Made by a program: the position numbers and the translations under genes. DNA of 64,000 nucleotides, from contig NZ_FORQ01000004.1 in assembly GCF_900114045.1 (NCBI RefSeq), forward strand, positions 62,001 through 126,000, read 5' to 3'. The stretch is from Kaistella treverensis (GTDB taxonomy: Bacteria > Bacteroidota > Bacteroidia > Flavobacteriales > Weeksellaceae). Below the pieces are notes generated by a model. It was not told where the DNA came from. It did no database searches and was given only the letters and a program-made list of their open reading frames with translations. Below are positions 1 through 7,508 of the stretch, piece by piece (position 1 is the first letter of the stretch; each line of letters begins with the position of its first letter).

Positions 1-2524
1 CGAGGTAATTAGAGGTTTTTCCACCTTTTTCTACATACAGAAAAAGCTGCTCTGCTGCGCGCGTGGTCGCTACATATTGCAGACAGAAATCATCAATTTT
101 TTGCTGATACGAATTTTTGGCATTAAAAGTGGAGATTTCTTCATCGTAAATCACCAGCTCATCCGAAAATAATTTTACGTTTACCGACGACAGTTTTTCT
201 TCCGCGTTGGTATCAAACCAGTAGCTGCTTTTTCTGCTCGGCGCTTTGTTCCGCATCGGCAGCAGAACCACCGGAAATTCCAGACCTTTCGATTTATGAA
301 TGGTCATAATTTGCACCGCGTCCACATTTTCTGACGCCTGAATCGTGGTTTTTTGCGCTTCTTCGTCCCAAAATTTTAAAAATTCTTTCAGTGTAGAACC
401 AGCGTTTTGCGAATAAGCGTACAGCATTTCGAGGTAATTTAAAAGAAAATCGGTTTCCTTGCCTTCCACCGAAAATTCCTTCAAGAAATGCTCCACGAAA
501 TTGTAAAGATTAAGCTGTAATAGACCGTCGGCGCTAAGGTTAAGGCTAAATTTTTCCGAGATAAACTGCTCAATTTTTTCCTTTTTACCAAAAGCTAAAA
601 TTTCGGTCATTTCGCGGGTAAAATCTTCGATTTCAATTCTGCCCAAAACATTCAGGTAATACAACATTTTTACGGCAAACTGCAGGTTTTTCGGATTTTC
701 GTGCCAGCGCAGAAATTCCGTTAAAGCTAGCAATGTTACCGAAAGATTTAAGGTTAAACCTGATTCTGAAATGGTTTTGATGAAAACTTCTTCTCCATTG
801 TAAGTCACTTTCAGATTTCCTAGATGTTGCGAATAGCTGAAAATATCGAAGTTTCCGCGGCACAAAATCGTGATATCTGAAAAGCGGAAACCTTGATCCA
901 AACACGTTTGAATGTCGTTTTTCATTAATTCTGAAACTGCTTCATAATCCGTGGCTTTGCTTCCGGTATTTTCCAACATATTGATGCGCACTCGGCCTTC
1001 CACGGAAGATTTTGCCATTTGCTGCGAACCCGGACCGAAAATTTTCTGATGCTCCGGCTCTGTAAACTGCGACATATAAAGATAAAGCTGATTGTTGAAA
1101 TCAACGATGTTTTTCGCGCTGCGGTAATTGTATTCCAGGTTTTCTACTTTTGCTGAAGCTGCGGAATTGTCGGAATTATTAATGATATCCAGCATCAGCT
1201 GAGAATCGCCGCCACGAAAACGGTAAATACTCTGTTTCGGATCGCCCACCAGCGTAAAACTCATATTTTCTTGAGAGTTTGCGTGATCGCGCAGCGGAAT
1301 CAAATTTTGCCATTGCAGGAAAGAAGTGTCCTGAAATTCATCGAAAAAATAATGGCTGAATTTCGTGCCGATTTTTTCATAAATAAATGCCGTAGGTTCT
1401 TCACGAAGATTTTCGTGAATCATAATATTAAACTTGGAAAGCAGCACCAAATCATTTTCAAGCTCTATTTCCGCGAGTTTATCCTGAATATCTTTATTTA
1501 CTTTTAATGGTAAAAGCGCTTCTAGAATTCTGGTTTTTTTCTCGATTTCAACGTAATTGGTGATAATTTTTTGCCGCTCAAAGAGCAAAAAATCCAGAAT
1601 TTCTAAAATCTCAGACTGCTTTGCTTTTCCCTTTGCGGAAGCACCTTTCCTGATTCTTTCAATGCAGTTTTCTTCTTCCTGAAGTGTTGTGTAAAGCTTT
1701 TGTTTATTACTTAATGTTTTAAAAAAGAAGCCGCCAATACCGTTTGCACCTCCGGCGAAATCAGCAATTTCGATGTTTTTTTCTTCGAGCAAATTGAGCA
1801 CATTTTTAGCAATTTCTAAAGATTCTTGCCGCAGTTCGCGGATATTTTCCCGCAGTTTCTTTTTGGATTTTTCATACAAATCCCAATCAAAATCTTTGTT
1901 TTGTTTCAGCTGAAAATAATGTTTATCCTGCACATATTCTTTTGCGGATTTATAAAGCGTTTGGTTCAGGTTTAAACGGTCGTTGTTGTCGAGTGAATAA
2001 TTCACAAAATCCATAAAGGCGTGCGAAATATTATTTTCCTGACCGATGTCTTCCAACATTTTATCGACTGCTTCAATTAGAAAAGGTTCGGCATTGATTT
2101 CCAAAGCAAAATTTTGCGCAAGTCCCAATTCCTGAGAAAAACTGCGAACTAATTTTGCATTAAACTTATCAATGGTTCCAATGTTTAAAGTGGAGTAGTG
2201 GTGCAGCACATAATCCAGCATTTTTTTGGAACGCAGGTGAAGATCGTCCAACGAGATTTTAAAACCATCTTTTTCGAGCTTTAACTGGATATTTTTTAAA
2301 TCTTCATTAGCTAGATAATCTTCCGCAGAGAAATCTTTTAACCAACTGATGATGCGGTGCTTCATTTCATTCGCGGCTTTGTTGGTAAAAGTAAGCGCGA
2401 GAATATTCTGAATTTTATCGGCTTGAGCGGGATATTTTAGACAAATAGCGAGAAGGTTCTGAACCAGCGCGTAGGTTTTTCCGGAGCCGGCAGAAGCGTA
2501 AATAACTTTATAATCGGGATTCAT
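1..2524 (-). CDS. UvrD/RecB-like ATP-dependent helicase (3' end outside window)
   Basis: Open from ATG at 2524 through the left edge, about 841 residues visible. Superfamily 1A helicase motifs appear in order: Walker A ASAGSGKT at residues 10-17, motif Ia with TFTNKAANEM shortly after, motif II DEFQDTS at 395-401, motif III VGDPKQSIYRFRGG at 426-439, and motif VI VATTRAAEQL at 818-827. The large distance between motif Ia and motif II indicates the long 1B insertion of the RecB/AddA group rather than a short UvrD or Rep. The family unwinds double-strand DNA ends for recombinational repair. A C-terminal PD-(D/E)XK nuclease domain would lie beyond the edge and cannot be judged. It is transcribed divergently from rpsU. 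No TAnnTTTG box is evident in front of it. Confidence 0.9.
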   Translation of the reverse strand, partial: MNPDYKVIYASAGSGKTYALVQNLLAICLKYPAQADKIQNILALTFTNKAANEMKHRIISWLKDFSAEDYLANEDLKNIQLKLEKDGFKISLDDLHLRSKKMLDYVLHHYSTLNIGTIDKFNAKLVRSFSQELGLAQNFALEINAEPFLIEAVDKMLEDIGQENNISHAFMDFVNYSLDNNDRLNLNQTLYKSAKEYVQDKHYFQLKQNKDFDWDLYEKSKKKLRENIRELRQESLEIAKNVLNLLEEKNIEIADFAGGANGIGGFFFKTLSNKQKLYTTLQEEENCIERIRKGASAKGKAKQSEILEILDFLLFERQKIITNYVEIEKKTRILEALLPLKVNKDIQDKLAEIELENDLVLLSKFNIMIHENLREEPTAFIYEKIGTKFSHYFFDEFQDTSFLQWQNLIPLRDHANSQENMSFTLVGDPKQSIYRFRGGDSQLMLDIINNSDNSAASAKVENLEYNYRSAKNIVDFNNQLYLYMSQFTEPEHQKIFGPGSQQMAKSSVEGRVRINMLENTGSKATDYEAVSELMKNDIQTCLDQGFRFSDITILCRGNFDIFSYSQHLGNLKVTYNGEEVFIKTISESGLTLNLSVTLLALTEFLRWHENPKNLQFAVKMLYYLNVLGRIEIEDFTREMTEILAFGKKEKIEQFISEKFSLNLSADGLLQLNLYNFVEHFLKEFSVEGKETDFLLNYLEMLYAYSQNAGSTLKEFLKFWDEEAQKTTIQASENVDAVQIMTIHKSKGLEFPVVLLPMRNKAPSRKSSYWFDTNAEEKLSSVNVKLFSDELVIYDEEISTFNAKNSYQQKIDDFCLQYVATTRAAEQLFLYVEKGGKTSNYL

Positions 2525-2562
2525 TTAATTCTAGGAATAGATTTTAAAAATACTAAAATAAT

Positions 2563-2592
2563 TTGTCAATTCAATAAAAAATCATACTTTTG
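2563..2592 (+). promoter_or_regulatory. Promoter of rpsU, Bacteroidota type
   Basis: TTG at 2563-2565, 19-bp gap, TACTTTTG at 2585-2592, matching the Bacteroidota consensus TTG-N17-23-TAnnTTTG. It predicts a leader of only about 15-20 nt before the rpsU ATG. Confidence 0.75.
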
Positions 2593-2615
2593 CAATCCAA
2601 AATGAGATGTAAACT

Positions 2616-2813
2616 ATGTTAATAATCCCGGTAAAGGATGGTGAATCCATCGACAGAGCGTTAAAAAAATACAAAAGAAAATTCGACAAAACAGGAACTA
2701 TCAGAGCCCTTAGAAGTCGTCAACAATTCAACAAACCTTCTGTTGTAAACAGACAGGCGAAATTGAAAGCTGCCCACAAGCAGAGAAATATAAGCCGCGA
2801 CGAGCAAGCTTAA
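2616..2813 (+). CDS. rpsU: 30S ribosomal protein S21
   Basis: 65 residues, the usual length. The N-terminal stretch MLIIPVKDGESIDRALKKYK followed by a basic tail rich in Arg and Lys is typical of bS21 in Bacteroidota. bS21 is a small-subunit protein near the mRNA exit/anti-Shine-Dalgarno region and helps initiation. The gene has its own promoter and is followed by a strong hairpin terminator at 2840-2880, so it is probably a monocistronic unit. Weak SD use in this phylum is linked in the literature to bS21/bS18 occluding the anti-SD; that point is general knowledge and is not visible here. Confidence 0.95.
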   Translation: MLIIPVKDGESIDRALKKYKRKFDKTGTIRALRSRQQFNKPSVVNRQAKLKAAHKQRNISRDEQA

Positions 2814-2839
2814 ATAAAATTTTCTTTCTGAAAATATTC

Positions 2840-2880
2840 AAATCACTTTTCAAATACATATATTTGAGGAGTGATTTTTT
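2840..2880 (+). terminator. Intrinsic terminator after rpsU
   Basis: AAATCACT at 2840-2847 pairs with AGTGATTT at 2870-2877. An inner CAAAT/ATTTG pairing extends the hairpin, which is followed by a T run. Confidence 0.75.
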
Positions 2881-2895
2881 ATTGGTTACAGGGGT

Positions 2896-3792
2896 ATGAT
2901 TGAGCGATTTTTGGACTTTATTGCAGTGGAACGGCGCTACTCGCCACATACCATAACCAGCTACCGTAAAGATCTTTCAGACTTTACGGACTTTCTCCTG
3001 AAAACCGAAGCGCATCAGGAAACCACGAAAGTGGACAAAAAAATCATCCGCAATTTTATGTCGGAATTAAGTTCCACAGGAATTGCAAAACGCAGCATTA
3101 ACCGAAAGCTTTCGACGCTTCGGAGCTATTACCTTTTTCTTTTGAAAGTTGGTGAAATAGAGATTTCGCCGCTGGAAAGCATCCAATCATTAAAATTTTA
3201 CGCTGAAAAGCAAATCCCCTTTTCGGAAGATGAAATGCGCACATTGGAAACTTTGGAAAAAGCACCAAAAGACGGCGATTTTTTGAAAGAACTCATCATC
3301 GAAACGCTTTACCAAACCGGTATGCGGCGCGCAGAACTTACTTCGCTTCTTTTAAACGATGTGGATTTCAGCAAAAACGAAATTAAGGTGACAGGTAAAG
3401 GCAACAAATCCCGAATCATTCCAGTATCAGAAAAACTCTTAGCAAATTTTAAGAAATATTTAACCATCAGGAAACCCTTGACGGAGAGCGAGATGTATTT
3501 TTTCGTGGGTAAAAAGGGCAAAAAACTAAATGACAAGTTTGTCTATTCTACGGTTAATTCCTACCTTAGTCAGGTGTCATTAAAAGCGAAAAAAAGCCCC
3601 CACATCCTGCGACATAGTTTTGCAACACATGTTTTGGATAACGGCGCGGAGATTTCGAAAGTGAAAAAACTCATGGGACACTCGTCATTGGCTTCCACGC
3701 AGGTGTACACCAATGCGAATATCGAACAATTAAAAAAAGTGTTTAACAGTGCTCATCCGCGGGCGAAAAAAAATCTAGATTATGAAAATTAA
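2896..3792 (+). CDS. Tyrosine recombinase, XerC/XerD type
   Basis: 298 residues, the normal Xer length. An N-terminal SAM-like core-binding domain (about 1-85) is followed by the catalytic domain. The catalytic set is visible: R144 in TGMRRAEL, K168 in TGKGNK, H236 and R239 in HILRH, H262 in LMGHSS, and nucleophile Y271 in STQVYT. Xer recombinases resolve chromosome dimers at dif with FtsK. The setting (rpsU upstream, hpf overlapping downstream, no att-like repeats or phage genes) argues for a housekeeping Xer and not a mobile-element integrase. XerC versus XerD cannot be settled from this sequence alone. Its stop overlaps the hpf start by 11 bp. Confidence 0.9.
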   Translation: MIERFLDFIAVERRYSPHTITSYRKDLSDFTDFLLKTEAHQETTKVDKKIIRNFMSELSSTGIAKRSINRKLSTLRSYYLFLLKVGEIEISPLESIQSLKFYAEKQIPFSEDEMRTLETLEKAPKDGDFLKELIIETLYQTGMRRAELTSLLLNDVDFSKNEIKVTGKGNKSRIIPVSEKLLANFKKYLTIRKPLTESEMYFFVGKKGKKLNDKFVYSTVNSYLSQVSLKAKKSPHILRHSFATHVLDNGAEISKVKKLMGHSSLASTQVYTNANIEQLKKVFNSAHPRAKKNLDYEN

Positions 3793-4072
3793 CGTTCAGT
3801 CAATCGGTTTGACTCCACATGCACCATTAGAAGAATATTTAGACAAAAAACTCAATAAGTTAGAAACTTTTTACGACAAAATCCATGGCTGCACGGTTTT
3901 TCTAAAAGTAGAAAATACGGGCGAAAAGGCCAATAAAACGGCAGAGATTAAACTGGAGGTTCCGGGTGATGATATCATGGTAAAGAAAACTACAACCACA
4001 TTTGAAGAGAGCATAGACCTGTGTGCTGAAGCTGCTAAAAAGCTGCTAATCAAGAAAAAAGAATTGGCTTAA
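3782..4072 (+). CDS. hpf: Ribosome hibernation-promoting factor, short HPF/RaiA family
   Basis: 96 residues with the single RaiA-type domain: MKINVQSIGLTPHAPLEEYL, a central strand region ending EIKLEVPG, and a C-terminal helix FEESIDLCAEAAKKLLIKKK. Short HPF proteins bind the 30S decoding region in stationary phase and inactivate or dimerise ribosomes. The C-terminal extension of long HPF is absent. The start codon lies inside the xerC 3' end (overlap 3782-3792), which suggests translational coupling. The pairing of a ribosome factor with a recombinase recurs in relatives as far as I recall, and no functional link is known. Confidence 0.9.
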   Translation: MKINVQSIGLTPHAPLEEYLDKKLNKLETFYDKIHGCTVFLKVENTGEKANKTAEIKLEVPGDDIMVKKTTTTFEESIDLCAEAAKKLLIKKKELA

Positions 4073-4102
4073 AAAAAATTGTAAAAAAATATTAAATAAT
4101 AT

Positions 4103-4134
4103 TTGTAGATTTAAAAAAAACTCCCTTATATTTG
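4103..4134 (+). promoter_or_regulatory. Promoter of the tRNA cluster
   Basis: TTG at 4103-4105, 21-bp gap, TATATTTG at 4127-4134, about 38 bp before the first tRNA. Confidence 0.7.
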
Positions 4135-4172
4135 CACTCGCAAAAAGAGATAAGAGTTCTTTAAAAATCTTT

Positions 4173-4246
4173 GCCTCCGTAGCTCAGCTGGCTAGAGCAG
4201 CTGATTTGTAATCAGCAGGTCGTGGGTTCGAGTCCCTCTGGAGGCT
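4173..4246 (+). tRNA. tRNA-Thr(TGT)
   Basis: Cloverleaf with acceptor GCCTCCG/TGGAGGC, anticodon loop TTTGTAA (anticodon TGT) and T-loop GGTTCGAGTCC. CCA is not encoded. First of four tRNA genes ahead of tuf. Confidence 0.95.
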
Positions 4247-4263
4247 CTGTTTTATAAAATATT

Positions 4264-4346
4264 GGGGAGATTCCAGAGTGGCCAAATGGATCAGACTGTA
4301 ACTCTGCTGTCTTACGACTTCGTAGGTTCGAATCCTACTCTCCCCA
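4264..4346 (+). tRNA. tRNA-Tyr(GTA)
   Basis: Class II tRNA with a long variable arm. Acceptor GGGGAGA/TCTCCCC, anticodon loop CTGTAAC (GTA). CCA is not encoded. Confidence 0.95.
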
Positions 4347-4362
4347 CGTTTTATAAAATACC

Positions 4363-4392
4363 TTGCAAATCTTAAAATTTATTTTAAATTTG
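4363..4392 (+). promoter_or_regulatory. Internal promoter ahead of tRNA-Gly
   Basis: TTG at 4363-4365, 19-bp gap, TAAATTTG at 4385-4392, inside the tRNA cluster. It implies that tRNA-Gly can be transcribed independently of the two upstream tRNAs. Confidence 0.65.
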
Positions 4393-4426
4393 CGCACCGT
4401 TTACCAACGTTTTTGGAAACAAAAAT

Positions 4427-4499
4427 GCGGAAGTAGCTCAGTTGGTAGAGCGTCAGCCTTCCAAGCTGAATGTCGCGAGTTCGACCCTCGTCTTCCGCT
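4427..4499 (+). tRNA. tRNA-Gly(TCC)
   Basis: Acceptor GCGGAAG/CTTCCGC, anticodon loop CTTCCAA (TCC). CCA is not encoded. It is followed at once by a hairpin terminator. Confidence 0.95.
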
Positions 4500-4501
4500 C
4501 T

Positions 4502-4538
4502 AAAATCACAACCAGTACAGCGGCTTGTGATTTTTTTT
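4502..4538 (+). terminator. Intrinsic terminator between tRNA-Gly and tRNA-Thr(GGT)
   Basis: AAAATCACAA at 4502-4511 pairs with TTGTGATTTT at 4525-4534, followed by more T. It would separate the last tRNA from the first three unless readthrough occurs. Confidence 0.75.
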
Positions 4539-4547
4539 TAAAATTTC

Positions 4548-4619
4548 GCCGACTTAGCTCAGGGGTAGAGCGTTTCCTTGGTAAGGAAGAGGTCGTGAGT
4601 TCAAATCTCATAGTTGGCT
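4548..4619 (+). tRNA. tRNA-Thr(GGT)
   Basis: Acceptor GCCGACT/AGTTGGC with one G-T pair, anticodon loop TTGGTAA (GGT). No promoter box fits between the preceding terminator and this gene, so expression probably depends on readthrough. Confidence 0.93.
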
Positions 4620-4626
4620 CTAAAAA

Positions 4627-4653
4627 AAATCTCTCTTTTAGGGGGATTTTTTT
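4627..4653 (+). terminator. Intrinsic terminator after tRNA-Thr(GGT)
   Basis: AAATCTCTC at 4627-4635 and GGGGGATTT at 4641-4649 form a stem with G-T pairs, followed by a T run. Confidence 0.6.
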
Positions 4654-4677
4654 ATTTTCAATAATGAAAAATTCGAC

Positions 4678-4719
4678 AAAATTTTCGAGGTTAAAATGGC
4701 AAATTTTTCCTTTTTAAAA
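4678..4719 (+). repeat. Family B element, degenerate copy
   Basis: Contains GGCAAATTTTTCC and a downstream T-rich tail like other copies. The matching reading frame gives KFSRLKWQIFPF. See the family B finding. Confidence 0.4.
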
Positions 4720-4775
4720 GAAATTGAAGTTTTTATAAAAATTCGCCGAGATTTTCAGAAATAAATATTTTTCTG

Positions 4776-4783
4776 TAAATTTG
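4776..4783 (+). promoter_or_regulatory. tuf upstream promoter box (P1)
   Basis: TAAATTTG followed by CAGTCCG. The extension TTTGCAGTC is shared with the rplK and rpoB promoters. No clear TTG lies at the -33 position. Confidence 0.55.
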
Positions 4784-4882
4784 CAGTCCGGTATTTTAGC
4801 TAATATCTAACGCAGTGTAAATCAATATCTTTGGTGGTGGCTTTTTTTTATCGAAAAAAGTTTTCAATATTTAAAAAATCAC

Positions 4883-4890
4883 TATATTTG
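4883..4890 (+). promoter_or_regulatory. tuf proximal promoter box (P2)
   Basis: TATATTTG followed by CGCACTG, 43 bp before the tuf ATG. The -33 region reads TTT rather than TTG. Confidence 0.6.
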
Positions 4891-4933
4891 CGCACTGAAA
4901 AAAGGAATAATTAATTAATAAATAATTTATATC

Positions 4934-6121
4934 ATGGCAAAGGAAACGTTTAATCGTAACAAACCACACTTGAACATTGGTACCATCGGTCACGTAGACC
5001 ATGGTAAAACTACACTTACTGCTGCAATCAGCAAGGTGTTATCTGACAAAGGATTCGGAACTGCAAGAGATTTCTCTTCTATTGATTCTGCTCCGGAAGA
5101 AAAAGAAAGAGGTATTACTATCAATACTTCACACATTGAATATGAAACTGCGAACAGACACTACGCTCACGTAGATTGCCCTGGTCACGCGGATTATGTA
5201 AAAAACATGGTAACTGGTGCTGCGCAGATGGACGGTGCTATCCTTGTAGTAGCTGCTACTGACGGACCAATGCCACAAACAAGAGAGCATATCTTACTTT
5301 GTCGTCAGGTAAACGTACCTAACGTATTGGTATTTATGAATAAAGTTGACATGGTTGACGATGCTGAGTTGTTAGAACTAGTAGAAATGGAAGTTAGAGA
5401 CCTTCTTTCTTCTTATGACTATGATGGTGACAACACTCCCGTAATCCAAGGTTCAGCTTTAGGTGGACTTAACGGTGAGCCAAAATGGGTAGAAAAAATC
5501 GAAGAATTGATGGAAGCTGTTGATACTTGGATTGAACTTCCTACAAGAGATGTGGACAAAACTTTCTTGATGCCAATCGAAGACGTATTCTCTATTACAG
5601 GTCGTGGTACTGTTGCTACTGGTAGAATTGAAGCTGGTGTAATCAATACTGGTGATCCTGTAGACATCGTAGGTATGGGTGATGAAAAACTTACTTCTAC
5701 CATTACAGGTGTTGAAATGTTTAGAAAAATCCTTGACAGAGGAGAAGCTGGTGATAACGTAGGTCTATTGTTGAGAGGTATTGAAAAAACCGACATCAAA
5801 AGAGGTATGGTAATCGCTAAAAAAGATTCTGTAAAACCACACAAAAAATTCAAAGCTGAGGTTTATATCTTGTCTAAAGAAGAAGGTGGTCGTCACACTC
5901 CATTCCACAACAAATACCGTCCACAGTTCTACGTAAGAACTACAGACGTTACAGGTGAAATCTTCTTACCAGAAGGTGTAGAAATGGTAATGCCAGGAGA
6001 TAACATCTCTATCACTGTAGAATTGTTACAGCCAATCGCTCTTAACGTAGGTCTTAGATTTGCGATCAGAGAAGGTGGTAGAACAGTTGGTGCAGGTCAG
6101 GTAACTGAAATCTTAGATTAA
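4934..6121 (+). CDS. tuf: Elongation factor Tu
   Basis: 395 residues. The GTPase motifs are intact: G1 GHVDHGKT at 19-26, G2 in [14 protein letters not shown]3 DCPGH near 81-85 and G4 NKVD near 136-139, followed by domains 2 and 3 ending in [17 protein letters not shown]-Tu-GTP delivers aminoacyl-tRNA to the ribosomal A site. The position after four tRNA genes and before trnW-secE-nusG matches the tufB neighbourhood of Escherichia coli. Two promoter boxes precede it and a perfect hairpin terminator follows, so it is probably transcribed mostly on its own. Confidence 0.98.
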   Translation: MAKETFNRNKPHLNIGTIGHVDHGKTTLTAAISKVLSDKGFGTARDFSSIDSAPEEKERGITINTSHIEYETANRHYAHVDCPGHADYVKNMVTGAAQMDGAILVVAATDGPMPQTREHILLCRQVNVPNVLVFMNKVDMVDDAELLELVEMEVRDLLSSYDYDGDNTPVIQGSALGGLNGEPKWVEKIEELMEAVDTWIELPTRDVDKTFLMPIEDVFSITGRGTVATGRIEAGVINTGDPVDIVGMGDEKLTSTITGVEMFRKILDRGEAGDNVGLLLRGIEKTDIKRGMVIAKKDSVKPHKKFKAEVYILSKEEGGRHTPFHNKYRPQFYVRTTDVTGEIFLPEGVEMVMPGDNISITVELLQPIALNVGLRFAIREGGRTVGAGQVTEILD

Positions 6122-6137
6122 TTTCTAATTAAATATT

Positions 6138-6171
6138 AAAGTTCCGTAGGGATTCTTACGGAACTTTTTTT
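6138..6171 (+). terminator. Intrinsic terminator after tuf
   Basis: AGTTCCGTA at 6140-6148 pairs perfectly with TACGGAACT at 6157-6165, followed by a T run. Confidence 0.85.
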
Positions 6172-6176
6172 AATCT

Positions 6177-6247
6177 ACGGGCATCGTCCAATGGTAGGAT
6201 ACCGGTCTCCAAAACCGTTGATCAGGGTTCGAGTCCTTGTGCCCGTG
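6177..6247 (+). tRNA. tRNA-Trp(CCA)
   Basis: Acceptor ACGGGCA/TGCCCGT, anticodon loop CTCCAAA (CCA). The outermost anticodon-stem pair appears mismatched (C/T). It lies 13 bp before secE and 6 bp after the tuf terminator, so it is probably cotranscribed with secE-nusG by readthrough or from a promoter I cannot see. Confidence 0.93.
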
Positions 6248-6260
6248 CAAATAAAAGATA

Positions 6261-6464
6261 ATGAGTTTAGTAGATTTTATTAAAGGTTCTTATACCGAAT
6301 TTAAAGACAAAGTTGAATGGCCAAAATGGCCAGAGTTGCAGTCGTCTACGATTGTAGTTACCATTGCTACCATTATTTTAGCGCTTTTTACTTTTGGTGT
6401 AGATTCATTGTTCAGTAAATCTATTGCGAATACCATCTCGCTCTTTATCAATCTGTTCAATTAA
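6261..6464 (+). CDS. secE: Preprotein translocase subunit SecE
   Basis: 67 residues with one transmembrane helix (about 29-50), the minimal SecE form. The amphipathic N-terminal part carries the WPKWPE segment typical of the family. SecE clamps SecY in the inner-membrane translocon. Its position between trnW and nusG is the conserved bacterial order. Sixteen bases separate it from nusG, so the two form one unit. Confidence 0.95.
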   Translation: MSLVDFIKGSYTEFKDKVEWPKWPELQSSTIVVTIATIILALFTFGVDSLFSKSIANTISLFINLFN

Positions 6465-6479
6465 AATTATTTTCCCAAA

Positions 6480-7022
6480 ATGAGTGACTTGAAGTGGTAT
6501 GTACTGAAATCCATCAGCGGACAGGAAAATAAGGTGAAAGCCTATATTGAGAACGAAATGAAACACCACGGTTTCGAAGATTACGTTACTCAGGTGGTCA
6601 TTCCTATGGAAAAAGTGATCCAGATTAGAAATGGCAAAAAAGTACCGAAAGAAAAACCATATTACCCAGGTTATTTGATGGTTGAGGCCAATTTGGTTGG
6701 AGAAATCCCACACATCATTAAAAACATTCCCGGTGTAATTTCATTTTTAAGTTCTACTAAAGGCGGCGATCCTGTGCCGATGCGTAAATCTGAGGTAAAC
6801 AGAATGCTGGGCAGAATGGATGAACTTTCAGAATTTGCCATGGAAACAGCAATTCCGTTTGTGGTCGGTGAAAACGTAAAAGTAATTGATGGACCTTTCA
6901 ATGGTTTCAACGGTACAGTAGAAAAACTACACGAAGAGAAAAAGAAAATCGAAGTATCCGTAATGATTTTCGGCCGAAAAACTCCGATGGAGCTCAGCTT
7001 TATGCAGGTAGAAAAAGTATAA
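6480..7022 (+). CDS. nusG: Transcription termination/antitermination protein NusG
   Basis: 180 residues. The N-terminal NGN domain (about 4-115) begins KWYVLKSISGQENKVKAYIE, and a C-terminal KOW domain (about 128-178) contains VGENVKVIDGPFNGFNGTVE. NusG binds the RNA polymerase clamp and links it to the ribosome or Rho. It follows secE and ends in a strong hairpin terminator at 7045-7077, which separates it from rplK. Confidence 0.96.
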   Translation: MSDLKWYVLKSISGQENKVKAYIENEMKHHGFEDYVTQVVIPMEKVIQIRNGKKVPKEKPYYPGYLMVEANLVGEIPHIIKNIPGVISFLSSTKGGDPVPMRKSEVNRMLGRMDELSEFAMETAIPFVVGENVKVIDGPFNGFNGTVEKLHEEKKKIEVSVMIFGRKTPMELSFMQVEKV

Positions 7023-7044
7023 CAGCTTTTTTAAAAAATAAATT

Positions 7045-7077
7045 AAAAGTCAACTTTCCCGAGTTGACTTTTTTTAA
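7045..7077 (+). terminator. Intrinsic terminator after nusG
   Basis: AAAAGTCAACT at 7045-7055 and AGTTGACTTTT at 7062-7072 form a perfect 11-bp stem with a 6-nt loop and a T run. Confidence 0.88.
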
Positions 7078-7122
7078 TTATTAATGGTCAATTATTAATT
7101 ATTAATGCTTAATTATTAATTT
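7076..7122. repeat. Word tract of ATTATTAAT repeats
   Basis: Low-complexity run in which AATTATTAAT recurs four times with short spacers. It resembles the other word tracts in this window. Confidence 0.6.
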
Positions 7123-7162
7123 TCAAAAATTTCCTGCTTTAAAGGCAAATTTTTCTCTTTTA
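7123..7162 (+). repeat. Family B element
   Basis: AAAAATTTCCTGCTTTA then AGGCAAATTTTTCTCTTTTA. Its 3' half is identical to the copy at 7219-7260. The matching frame reads KFPALKANFSLL. Confidence 0.65.
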
Positions 7163-7218
7163 GATTTTGAGAAAATCCATCATTTTAGCGGCGAAAATTT
7201 TCCACCCTGAAAATCATT

Positions 7219-7260
7219 TGAAAAAAATTCCTTGCTTTAACGGCAAATTTTTCTCTTTTA
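7219..7260 (+). repeat. Family B element, tandem second copy
   Basis: AAAAAAATTCCTTGCTTTA then CGGCAAATTTTTCTCTTTTA. One extra base in the 5' half shifts the frame relative to other copies (KIPCFNGKFFSF). Confidence 0.65.
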
Positions 7261-7384
7261 GTCCACGACGCGTTATTACGACACAACTATAATTTTTACC
7301 TGTTTATTTTAATTATAAACTGATCACTTTCGACTGTCAACTTCCACTGAGTAAAATTCTTTCTAAAAATCAAGGTCTTACCGC

Positions 7385-7414
7385 TTGTGTAATTAAAATT
7401 TATTCTTAATTTTG
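7385..7414 (+). promoter_or_regulatory. Promoter of rplKAJL
   Basis: TTG at 7385-7387, 19-bp gap, TAATTTTG at 7407-7414, then CAGTCCG as at tuf P1. It predicts a leader of about 85-90 nt. Confidence 0.75.
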
Positions 7415-7508
7415 CAGTCCGAAATGTAGAGTGGTGATATGAGAACCCGCCCTGCAGATTTATAAATGCTTCCACATTCATAAATTACTTAATTTTTAAA
7501 AAGAAAAA

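Larger units (their letters stand above)
4620..4933 (+). other. Intergenic region between tRNA-Thr(GGT) and tuf
   Basis: 314 bp without a gene. It holds a terminator (4627-4653), a degenerate family B element (4678-4719) and two promoter boxes for tuf (4776-4783 and 4883-4890). The stretch between the two promoters ends in a T run near 4843-4850 after GGTGGTGGC, so a short attenuated transcript from the first promoter is possible but unproven. Confidence 0.6.
7023..7508 (+). other. Intergenic region between nusG and rplK
   Basis: 486 bp without a supported gene. In order: the nusG terminator, a word tract of ATTATTAAT repeats (7076-7122), two tandem family B elements (7123-7162, 7219-7260), the rplK promoter (7385-7414) and an approximately 90-nt 5' leader. 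L11-L1 operon leaders commonly bind L1. The leader here holds GGTGATATGAGAACC at about 7431-7445, which could be part of such a site, but I cannot show the fold. Confidence 0.6.

Noticed and set aside
2896-3792. Tyrosine recombinase as an integrase of a mobile element
   Set aside because: Length and motifs fit a chromosomal Xer, neighbours are rpsU and hpf, tRNA genes nearby are intact, and no att-like direct repeats were seen.
5419-5853. Open frame of 144 codons on the minus strand inside tuf
   Set aside because: It is exactly antisense to EF-Tu, has Ser/Pro-rich low-quality sequence and no homology I recognise; a shadow of the strongly biased tuf codons.
7431-7445. L1-binding mRNA site in the rplK leader
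   Set aside because: GGTGATATGAGAACC only weakly recalls the known site and I could not draw the required asymmetric loop; mentioned but not called.
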